NCBI RefSeq assembly: GCF_963678635.1
Contig: NC_087070.1
Span: 6,482,539-6,546,538 of the forward strand
Source of the DNA: Symsagittifera roscoffensis
Lineage: Eukaryota > Xenacoelomorpha > Acoela > Convolutidae
Direction: 5' to 3'
Length of the DNA: 64,000 nt
Shown here: in pieces, positions 32,568-44,500 of the stretch
Layout of the letters: each line of letters opens with the position of its first letter
Numbering within the stretch: position 1 is the stretch's first letter
The notes under the pieces: model-generated
Database searches by the model: none
What the model was told of the DNA's origin: nothing
What the model saw: only the letters and a program-made list of their open reading frames with translations
Translations under genes and position numbers: made by a program

Positions 32568-35500
32568 CTAAAATAATTATTCAACATAAACTACGGTTCT
32601 TTTGGAGCGCTCGAGATTTAAAAACAGCTGGACTGTTTTAGGAGTCGTTTTTGTTTGCGTCAATAGATCAAAGTCTATAAAACAGATCCAGAAATGAGTT
32701 TGAAAAACTATGAGTTAACCATATCAGGTTCAAATCATCAGGTCTCTTTGCAGAGTTTAACAGTTCTTATGTCTGTTTTAGTCTTCGTTCAATTAATTTT
32801 CCAAAATTGAACGAAGGCTAGAACAGACATAAGAGTTGTTAAACTATGCAAAGAGCCCTGATGATTTGAACTTGATGTTTAGCTCAATTTTAAGCAAATT
32901 TAAGCAACTTGAGCAAAAAACTAATGCAAAATTTGTTACCCGACATTGCGCTGCATCTTGTGAGCGTGGGTTTGTTCGCTTCAGTATTGCGCGCATCGCT
33001 CATACTTCTGGAATAAGAAAGAAAAGACTGTTCTTATCAGGACAAAGAGCTGATTGTTCCGACTGCTTGTACCTTGTCTCGGATAATTTTTGTTCAAAAA
33101 ATTGATCATACACCTTTAAAATTTCAAATTTAGTTTTTTTTTGTTTTCCACCAACTCAAGTCAACATCAACTATTAAGAAATATAATTTTAATCTGAATT
33201 AAAGGTTAAAATGACCAAATAGCCTCGTTGAAGCAAATAATTATGTAACCTTCCAGCAATTAGTTGAAATAATAAAGGCAGTTGTGTAACGAGGGGGATA
33301 TGCTTTTTCCTTACATCACATATTTGTTTCATATTTTCAGACAAGACTCCTAGTTCTAGATCCATTTACACATAAGTTCGTTGCGATAAAACTGTACTTT
33401 TCTCTTCAGGAACGAATTTGTAGAACATTTTTTTATTTTAGGGTCGACCGAATTGATTTTTCCGAGCTCTCCTAAGCAGTAAAAAGACCCTGTTTTGGCC
33501 AAATGTTCTGCGCCGCAGGCAAAATTTTGAAAGAAGCCAAAAAAGGCGTTTTTAGGAAATTTTTGGACATTTTTGACCAAAAAATCGCGTTGTTTCGGCG
33601 TTGTTAGTAGAAAGGGCTGACCCTTTGGGTCGGCAGGGGGTCCAATCCCTAAGGAGCGGCGTCCGCCCCCATCCCCCCATGCCCTTAATCCGCCCAATTT
33701 TCTTTCGTTATCGACCAACCTGTTTTGTTTAGTCATTATCTCAGGCGTGTCGCCATAACCTTCAACCGAGCAATCCTTTTCGTCAGTCGTGGACTGTCGT
33801 GATTTTGTGCGCGATGCATTCTTAGCCGACTGTGGTCTCTGCTTTCTCCAGTTGTAAACAGAGTCAGCCCTTCTTCGTCTCAAGTAGACCTCGGCTACTA
33901 GATCATTCAACTGATCATCTTCGTCGTCTGAGTTGTCGCCCCTTATTGTCATCCCGCGGAGCAGTTGAATCTGGCGCCGAGACTAAAAAAACTCGGCTAT
34001 TTGTTCTTTTATACGGCCCGAATCAGGTTTTTTTGTGCTTTGACAATTGAATCATAATGCTCACACCCAGTTTGATAAGAATCAGTTTTAGATTTTCATT
34101 AAGAATATTGCTTTAAAATCATGCATCAAAAATCATTTATTTCTGGTTTTTCATTTAAAAGTTCAATTCAAAAAAAATTTTTGAATTTCAGCCGATAAAA
34201 CATGAAAAAAACTCAACATATTTCGAAGGGTCATATTTTACAGTCGGGGTTTAATAATCATGTGCATTCTAACGTGATTATTTTTTTCAACTCGGAGCAT
34301 CTCTGCGACTTCGGCAACGCCTTCAGTGCCTTCTTTCATTGCGTCTGAAAATAAACAAAACAATAACAGAAAATACTTAATTACTTCTTTGATTTATTTT
34401 AAATTAAACATTGCTGATGCTTTTTCTGCCATTGTCGCCTGTAATTTTGCAAAATAGTTATTCCAATTTTTGATTGACAATAAATTTTGTCGAAGGTACG
34501 ACAAAAAAACGTGATAAAAACAACGGCAAACCTAATTTATTGTTTTAATAACGATGCAAAATTGGGGTATATTTTCCACTCACGACTCGGACTTGAATCG
34601 TTATTCGATTTTCTGGACGCCAATGAGTTCGTGTTTGATCCATTCGAAGCCTTCCGACGCATGTTCTTCAATCGGGTAACCATCGCAACCAGCTCATAGG
34701 CCGAAGTGATTGAGTCGGCGGGCGAGCAGGCCGACGATTGAGAAGACGACAGATTATACGGGGAGGGGTTGCTGGGCGAGGGACCGAAGTCGCGGCTGTT
34801 GTTGGGCGGAGTCACGACTGAAGGGGTCATTTGAGGTTGGGGATCTCTTTCCGATGATGGGGTATTTTTGTTTCCTGCAATGTCGACGTCCATTTCTTGT
34901 GTGCCGACGGGAATGGAAAGTTGACTCGAGTCATTTCTAATCAAAGTTCGTTTTTATTATAGAATTGTTTCTTCGTTCAACACTCTGTGGGTAATGATTC
35001 ACTGAATGGTATGAATCCTCGAGTGCTCAATGGTGGGGGAGATACTTTCGCTTGCTCAACCAGTAGTCCCAGCATCTATTAATTTGGACGCCCTTTTCTA
35101 AAGCGTCCGACTCCAAATTCTTATTGCACCCAATTACGGTATTGACTCTTAACTACAGTTTTCAGATTACCATTTCTAGTTAACTAAAGACCCGACGAAA
35201 AAGTGTCAAATCTAATCAAAAGTTTCCATAAAAAATTAATGGAAGGAACTATGGATTAGGGTGTGCTTAGTATCTTGGTCAAGATTTCGTGTTTCTAAGA
35301 TCTAGCAATTTGAACGACGAAACTTCATTACCAGATTGTCAAAAATCAATTATATTAGCACTGAATTATCACTTTGAGTTCGCCTTTCTAAGGAAAACTA
35401 CCGGTATTTAAAAGAATATTGCTTAACTGTTTAGCTGATCTCACTATGTGAAATGAATGCATTATATACGCAGTGGATTTAATATACCAACGATACAACA

Positions 35501-38500
35501 TGAACCATTATGCGTTCAGCATTATGCGTTCAGCTTTGCATTAGCATAGCATTTGAATTAAAATTTCAATTAGCCGACAGATGTTTGGCCTATAATCAAA
35601 TACTGGATATTTTCTGTTGTATCCTGAATGTTATATTTTCTAACTATTCTTCAATGTTATCCAAATTGAAAAGGAAGATAAATTATGGATTTCAATTTGT
35701 TTGAAGACAATATTGATTGTAATGTCCTATTGCCCCCCCCCCCCATTTTGTAATAAAAAACATCGAACAAAAATGGTACGGATCCAGCACGGCTTAAACG
35801 CCTTTTTTCCAGACCCTGGCTTATTTTGGTTAATTTTTTTGTTCGAAATTTCGCTTTATAGCTCCATATGCAGCTCAAAACTCATTTCGAAAACATTAAC
35901 TTCAAACCTTTGGGAGGAAACGGATCCTCCTGGTTCGGCATTTTTCTCTTCGTCTAATTGGAATCTGACCACAGCCTGATGCTGCAAACATTCCTGCGCA
36001 TTATCTTCCTTTTCGGCCTTGAGATTAACAATTCGAATCTCAGACTGTCGTGGTATTTTTGCCTCGTCCGAATAGAAATCCGACTTCGGTCCTGCCGCTT
36101 CTCCGAAGTCCAGAGCCGAGTTGTTCCGCCGAGATGCCAAAGTTGAGGAGAGTCGTTTGCGACGACATGCCTGGATGTGAGCGCGGTGTTCCCTGGAAAA
36201 CAACCAAAAGTCAACCTTAGAACTGCAAAGGGTCCAGGATAAACAGACACCTCTGTTGAGCGAATCAGAAGATAAAGGGAGGGTGGGGGGATTTGTGGAG
36301 GCTGTCAACTTAAGTTAATATTAACCAGGGGCGGATTTGGGGGGGGGGGGGGGGGGGGCCCTCAGGGATTCGACCCCCTGCCGACCCAAATGGTCCCCTT
36401 TGGTACTTTTTAAGAAACAAATTTTTGGCCGACCGACCCTAAAATTTTTCTAAAGGCGCCTTTGGCGCCAATATATACTAATTTTGAGTGAGGAGCGCGC
36501 GCCGAAAAAACGCGATTTTTTGATCAAAGTTTTGCCTGTTTTGGCCTGTTTTTCAAAAATTTTGCCTGCGGCGCAAAAAATTCTGCCAAAAAAAGGTCTT
36601 TTTAGTGCTTTGGGAGAGCTCGGAAAATTAATTTGGTCGACCTAAAAAAAAAAAAGTCGACAAAATTTTCGAAAATCCGCCCCCCCCTCGAAAAAATCCT
36701 AGATCCGCCCCTGATATTAACTCTGGTGCGGATCTAGGATTTTCTCGAGGGGGGCGGATTTTCAAAAAATGTGGGAAATTTGGTCGACCTCTTTTTTAGG
36801 TCGACCAAAATGATTTTACGAGCTCTCCTAAAGCACTAAAAAGACCCTGTTTTTGCCAACATTTCTGCGCCGTAGTCAAAACTTTGAAAAATAGGCCACA
36901 AATAGCGTTTTCAGGCACTTTTTGGAAAATTATTATATCCCCCTCCCCCTCAAAATTATTAAGTATTAGCGACGAAAGTGCTTTTAAAAAAATTTAGGGT
37001 TGGTTGGTCTAAAAATGATGTCATGAAATAATCCAAAGGGACCCTTTGGTTGGTGAGGAGGTCGAATCCCTGAGGGGCCACCCCTCTAAATCCGCCCCTG
37101 CCCAAAACAATCAAATTGTTGGTTTTTTACTTACTCCGCTCTATTTCCAAATTTTGCAACTTCGTAGTATTCAATGCATAAATTCATAGAGCAAAACACT
37201 GATCGCACTGATTTGTGTTGTTAATGTAAATGCGTTCGTTTTAATTTTTAGCCGATTTCGAGCAAGGTCGAATTTTGGGTATTTTTTCTTTATGGCTATT
37301 TTCTATGTTTTTTCTGGTCTGGGTGAAATCGGCAGGTTATTTTATCAAACTTGATTAATTTTCAAAATAGTTAAGATTTTTGGCCAATTCGGCTTATTTA
37401 TTGTAAACAAGACATTGTAAACAAGACACTTTGAAATGGTGAAGAAAATTGATTAGCTAATTCTAGCCAATCAAATTGAAGCAACCGTTAGCTAACTGGA
37501 ACATAGACTTTTTTCGAGTCAACAAATTGTTTAACAAAATCACTAAAATCACTAGACTTCATTCACGTGCACACGTGCAAATTTAAGTTCTGCTGGTCTG
37601 CTGTTACTGCTGACAGTTCTTTTAAGAAGTTTCTTCTTAAGTTTCCGAAGACAAAAAATTCCATTTCAATAACAATTTGGACTATCGTTAGTCTGATTAT
37701 GTTCTGTCGGCTTATTTGCCGCATCACGGGGTTTTCTTTTTTACAAAATATTAACAGACAAACATATGATAGCTTTGCTTACATCAAAATTGAACTTTTT
37801 GTAGCTTTTCAGGCACACATAGTTTTTGAGAAAATTACTACGTGGTAAAGGTCCTGTGTTCGAACCAGGCCAGAACTTTTTTTTCAAAAGGAAAAAATTT
37901 TCTTTTAATAGATTGTCAAATTGTTGTGTGTCTGATATTGTTTGGTCGGTTTAGTTGCCTTGATATGGTTTTTTGCTGTGCTGTAAGTGATTTTTCTTGT
38001 AACTGAAAGAGTTTTGATTTGTTACTGTTACGCTTTTTCGCCTTAATTTTTTTTGCTAATGTTTTGTTGAGTAAGTGAACTATTCAAGTGTTGCTTCAAA
38101 GGGAAAGTAGATTTGTACGCTTCTGTGTCGTTTCAGAGGGGAAGGGGCGTAAAACTTGAGATTTTCGGAACTTTCAAAAGTTTGTCAATTGAAAACAATG
38201 TTGCTCAACGGGAGTCTTACTAACTTTTGCCGGCTTACTTGCTAATCAATTGTTGTGTCTGAATACTTAATAAACGCCAGTTATTGTGTTTTTGAATTGG
38301 ACATCGTTCCAGACAAATTTCTGAAAACTTTGTGATTTTGAAATTTTTGAAATGTTGAAATTGTTTTTCGACTTAATGGCTTTTGTTTGTGTGGTATCGC
38401 AAGTTGTGCGAAGCTCCACTTCGCCTCTGCGTAGAATTCAAAATTGTAACTGCCGTCACTCTGGGTCGGTGGGAGAGGTGCGAAGATTTTTTTCACAGTT

Positions 38501-41500
38501 ATTGGCTGCACTCTTTTAGTAATCAAATCGTTTAGTAATAGACTTAGTGCATTAAAAGTTTTTGTTCCGACCATTGAAAATGGGGAGGAACTTTGTATTT
38601 GGGTGTGTTTTAGTTTTTTTTCATGCAAAATCACGTAGACAAAAAAATGATTGGACTGGCTTGAGTAATATATCATATTAAAGCCCTTTTAGTCGGGATT
38701 CGGACGACATTAAAAATTTGTGATTTTTGCCTAACTTCGAGCTAATAAGGTGACTGACCGTCTATGCTTACAACAACTCAATTAAGCTTAATTTCAGCCG
38801 TGGAAACATATTTTTAATCAAGTAAAAGTAGTTTCTGGTGTTTTTTAGAGCAATTTTGGGAATCTAAAACTTAAAAATTCTAAAAAAAAATTTGCAAAGA
38901 AAATTGAAAGAAATTCGAAATTTATAAAAAAAATTTTTTCGTTTTTCTCGTCGTTTTCCAATTGACCTATTTTACTATGACTCTCAAACAAGCCTAAATT
39001 TTTTATTATTCAGCTTTTTTATCACAACATGCAAAAAAAACGACACCAATTTGTAAAAAAAAAATTTATTGTATTTTTGAGACTGTTCGGAACATTCTGT
39101 TGTACTTGCACAGTAACCGGCTATTCTTGTTAATATTGTATTTGTGTTCGCAAATTTATTTATTAATATTGCTGACAAATTCCCAGCCCGATTAATTTGT
39201 TTTCAGATGCAAACCAAGTCGTAGTGCCAGAGATCTATCTGCATAGATAATCTATTTCGATAAAAGAAAGTCTGAAAAAAACCTACTATCAATCAGAAAT
39301 CTATACCGCTGCTTGACTAGTTTAGTCATCAGTCTATACAGATTGGTTGATGGAATCTACTTAACAATCCCCCCCCCCCCAACCTTCAAGAAAGGGGGGA
39401 TTGTTAAGTAGAATACTTACAGCGGATTTTCGACCAATCAGAATGCAGCAAAGTTCGAATTTACATACAAAGCTCTAGTGCGAATTTACTGTTTTTATTC
39501 GCAGGGGTGGAGATTCTTTAGTAAATACAAAAGGGGGAAGGGGGCGATTGAGATTGTTAAGTAGATCCGGTTGGGGTTGTGTTGTTATACAATGATGCTC
39601 ACTTGATCATGATGTCCGAGTAGAGACTCATGAGTCGATCGTCCACCCCCTCCGGCTCACTCTGCAGACACGGTCTCACATACTCCCTGTCCACCCTTTC
39701 CCACATTTCCCTACATCTGTGCTCCCCCACCCCCACCCCCACACCCACTCCCCCCACCAGCCCCACTGAAGTCACGTGATTAGCCACTGAGGAGCCCCCC
39801 TTGTGACCTCCGAGTATCACTTCCTCCACTCCACTCATCACGTGGTCCAGCAGCTGCAACATATAAATATAGTCACATTTTCGGGGAAAAAAGAAGATTT
39901 TCACAGACTCAAACGAAGTTTCCAACCAAGTTTTCAAGTTTTCAACACAAACTATCTTCGAATTTGTTGTAGCTGGTTGTAGCTTCTAGTTCGGCTAAAT
40001 TGGTTTTCTGAAGTTGCCTAATCACTAAGAAAATTTGGCGTAATATTTCAGAACCACATGCAAATTTTTCAGAAGCGTACCAAAATTCACGTTTTTCGCA
40101 CTGTTAGAAATATTTCAACCAAAAAAAAAAACACTTTTGTAAGTAGCTTTCAAAAGACTGCACACGGGACAAAGTTTTTAATAAAAACTTTAAGCGTTTT
40201 TTGTCCGACGAGATTTCTGGAAACCAAAAAAGTCCTAAATTTACACTGAATACAGGGTAGATGATTGTTAGAAAATTTCCCCAAAGTTAGAAAGTTTCCC
40301 CGAAATATATTCAGTCTCTGGCAGTCATAAAATAAAATTTCCAGACAGCCACTTCCAGAAAGAGGTCATTAAACCATCTTCAAGTGGTCGATGAAGATGA
40401 GTTGATGGCTTACGTTTGATTTGATGGCTTACGTTTGAGTTGATGGCTTCATTCATCGTGGGCTCCTTTTTTTCTTTCATCTTTATCTTCAGAGCACGTA
40501 CTAGTGGCTTCATGCTGATACCCTAAAAACACTGTGAAGATTATTTTTTTCGTTCTTTTCTTGTCTCTCTGAGACGTAAATTAAATGATTCTTAGCAAAA
40601 CTAAGTCTATATTGTAACTAAGTTTGATAAGGTTCAACAATTATGATTTTAAAAGCCACTAAATCTGCTTTCAAATCTTGCTTATAAACTTGAGTTTTCT
40701 GAATTGATTTTAAAAAATTTTTGAATAATTTGAGAACAAGAAACCAAGGAGCCAAACTTTATGCTCAAAGTTTCTTGATGCTACTTGTTCAAATAAGGTT
40801 ATATATATACAATACAAACATTAAACAATACCTCTCGGGTGATATAATATAACTGTGGTGGGCCAACAAATCGAAGGGCCTACAAACGAAAATAATATTA
40901 CCATGCCAACAAGCCGAAAATTAATATTGCTATGCAACATAACAACAGATTGTCATTGTTGTTATGCAATTGTTACGTAAGCTTGATTTAATGTACGTGA
41001 TTCTGATGTAATTTCGGCTTGAAATTATGACGGTGTGTAGAAATGGCGGTCTGTTTAACATCCGCCATTATAACTTTGTCAAAAATTCCTTGTTGAAAAG
41101 TTGAAACTTGCCTGGATAAAAAAACATCACGTCGAAAATTGGAAAAAAAATGCTAAATGCTAAATGTAGCAGAAGTAATTACAAGCAAAACTCAACGCAA
41201 TTCAAAAGTTTTGCGAAAGTTCGGAGTGATTTGATTATTATGAAAAGAACTGAAAACTGAAACCGATATCAAACCATTTCCAAACAGAATCATGTACCTG
41301 GTTCCATCTCAAAGGAAAAACTTCCTAGAATAACTTAGCTTGAATGATTAGAATGATTATTAATTTTGTTTAAATTGAAAAAATAACTTATTGAGCTCAT
41401 TTTTAAGCTGGGTATCTTATAATCTAAGTGAAGTTTTTGATGATTTTTTCTACTTTAAACATATATTGTGGAAAACCCACAGTGGCCAAATTGAATTACT

Positions 41501-44500
41501 AAATGCCCAATTTTTTATGTTATTTTGCGAGAAAATGCGGTTCAAATATATTTCTGAAGAAAATTGATGGAAAACATATATTAAAAAAAGCTAACTGCAC
41601 GCAAACTTTGTACTTGAAACTGGAAATAAAACTTGGGGAGCATCTTTTGGGAAAATATTTTTTGAACTTCATATTTTTTTATCCAATCACTCAGAAAGTA
41701 ATAGTTTTTTTCCAGTAACGGATTGGGGGGGGGGGGGGTGGGGTACGTTCCTTTTTTTCAGGGATTCGAGCCCCTGCCTACCCAAAGGGTCCCCCTTTTT
41801 ACTATTTTGAGATATCCTTTTTTGGCCGATACAGCGCCAATTTATACTAATTTTTAGGGGGGAGCGAAATTTTCCAAAAAGTGGATAAAAACGCATTTTT
41901 TGTGCAATTTTTTGCATAGATTTGCCTGCGGCGCGGAAAATTTTGTCAAAATAGGGTCTTTATAGTGATTAGTGAGAGCTCAGAAAATCAATTTGGTTGA
42001 CCTAAAAAAAGTCGACAAAATTTTCATTTTTTTTAAAATCCGCCCACAGGAGAAATTCCTAGATCCATGCCTGTATATATTAGTGATAGCATGAACCTTA
42101 CAAAACATTACCTACGGTATCATTATCAAACTCATTTTCAGAAAAAAAAACATTTTCAGAAGCTGTAATTTTACCTAATTAGCTTTTTCTTATCTGATCT
42201 GAACTGCCAATTTCAGAATCACTCCCTATTCACAATTACTTTTCGATTAAAGTGACAAAAGTTCTGTTTTTGTGATTTTTGGAAGGCCCTGACAACAATT
42301 TTCCTTTTCATTAACTGGCAGTTCTCAAAATCAGCAATTTTACGCTCCCAAGGCGTTTTGTTTTTTCAACAATTTTGAGGCCAAGAAAAGAATAACTAAA
42401 GTCACCGGTACATACAGGTAGGTGCTCTTAGATTTTTATTTTCTATTCCGTTCGGAACATAACAAAATATCAAAGCATAGCCAAAAAAAAGTGTAGAAGA
42501 ACAAAGAAACCGAAAAAATGATTCAAAAACCTTGAACTTCTTTCAATTTTCAAAAGTCGATAGGAAAAATATATCAATCTGAAACTCCTTGAATTTCAAA
42601 TAATCTTTATGATTGTCTCTTTTTTCGTAAACTATTTCCATTAAGAGATAATTTTCTCCAGCTTCGACTTCAGAAAACTAAAATCATTTTTTGTAAATTG
42701 TTTATTTTTACAGTTCGATTATTGAGCTTGACTTCTTTCAACAATTGACAAACAAAAGTTGAGCGTGAACACATTTGAAAATTGATCACTGAAAAACTAC
42801 AAAAAAATTCATCAAGGCCTGTATAAGTGAAAATTACGAATATGTTTCAAATGGAATCATTCATAAATGGCAAAGTTAAAAAATCTAAATGGCATAAGTT
42901 TCCTGCAACAATCGTATTGAAAATAATTTTGACAAAAACCGTCTTGTGAGCAAGGTACAAAAAATAATAAAGGCTAAAATTCGTAACAAGCAACAATTCG
43001 AAACAGGCGACAGTTCGTAACAGTAGAATAAAAGGGGAATACGTGCCGCGTGTGAGCGCAGCGGAGCGAAGCAAAGCGAAGCAGAGCAAGTGTATTCTAC
43101 TTGCCAATGCTTGGTTACGATTTGTCGCTTGTTATGAGTTGTCGCTCGTTACGCATTTTTGCCTTTTACGAATTGTCGCCCACCGTAATAAACTTGTTCA
43201 TTCAATTGTTGATTGATATTTTTTTTAAAAATAGGCTAGCTTTTATTAATCAGTTTCATGTGATCAGTTTTTTCAGCCAGCAAAGTTGCCACTCATTATT
43301 TGTTTAGAAGCAAAAAATACCCATCCATGTTCACATGCGTTTGATCCTAATTAAAGGAGAAATATTTACTGATAGAAAGTGTTCGAAATTTAATAAAAAC
43401 TTGAAAATTATGCCGTTTGGAAAAGATTTATTTTCTATACCTTTTGAGAAAACTTATTGAGCCATTTAGAAAAATGTTCTTATGCCATTCAATTTTTTTT
43501 TATACCATTTGGGATTTTTTATGCCATCTGGGAAGTTACCTAAATCACTTTTATCTTTCACATTTAAAAAATCAATTCAATTTTGTACCGCCATAAAGCT
43601 GACCTGTACAAACACAGTGAAGAATATGATGCAGAGCGTGGCAGTCATCATCGTGTTCTTCTCAGGCACTGTGTGGGGGTCCAACAACTTCACGAGGGAG
43701 AAACAAACTGCCCCTCTAAGACCCCCGTAGCCCTGGAACAATTACCCATTTACCTGCATATTATGGATACACCTGAAAACCGAGCTTTAGCTTCTGTGGG
43801 GATATCCCAGGCAGTTGTAAATTTTACTTAAGTGCTATTTTGTTTATAGGCAGAGAAAAATACATTTACCTATACAGATAGAAGAAAGAGAGTCAGACAG
43901 CCATCGGATTAAAACATGGATGTATTGTTTTTAAACATAACCAAAAAAAAAACTGATTTTTTTAAACTTTCTTCGAAAAATACCAAAAGATTCCATTAAA
44001 AGAAAAACTGGGATCAAAATACAACAGCCGTTAATTTTGCAATAAGAGTCATGCTTGGTTTTAGTATATAAGGGAATATCGCATGTAAATGTTCAGAATT
44101 GGGGCTATTCTCATTTATTCCGCCCAAAATAACTTCACAGAGCATCAGCTTAATAATTGATTCAAACTAGTTGACAAACGTAGTTGTTTTCAGCAAAATA
44201 ATTTAGAGCATTTTATTTTCTCCTCTCATAATTTGGCGTTTACGAATTTGGCCGGAATAAGTAAGAAAAACAATCGGGGTTTGAGTTATTATTTTTATCC
44301 AGGCATCAATTTGCGCCAGGTTTCCCAATATTTTATCCCATACCATGATGAACTGCTCCTGGCGACTAATTTTGCGCACTCTTCCCATGTTCAGCAGGTA
44401 GCTGAACAATACCACGACTGAAACAAACAACAATTCCATCACATGTTGATACTATTTGATTGAACAACAATTCCATCACATGTTGATACTATTTGATTGA

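Noticed and set aside
34710..34940. Plus-strand ORF with RRASRPTIEKTT-type sequence
   Set aside because: It is antisense to exchanger exon I, whose phases fit neighbouring exons.
36336..36358. Long G run as an independent feature
   Set aside because: It is part of the family B MITE; other copies have G runs of varying length at the same place.
43482..43831. Plus-strand ORFs over 43.5-43.8 kb
   Set aside because: They are shadows of exchanger exon E, which is on the minus strand.
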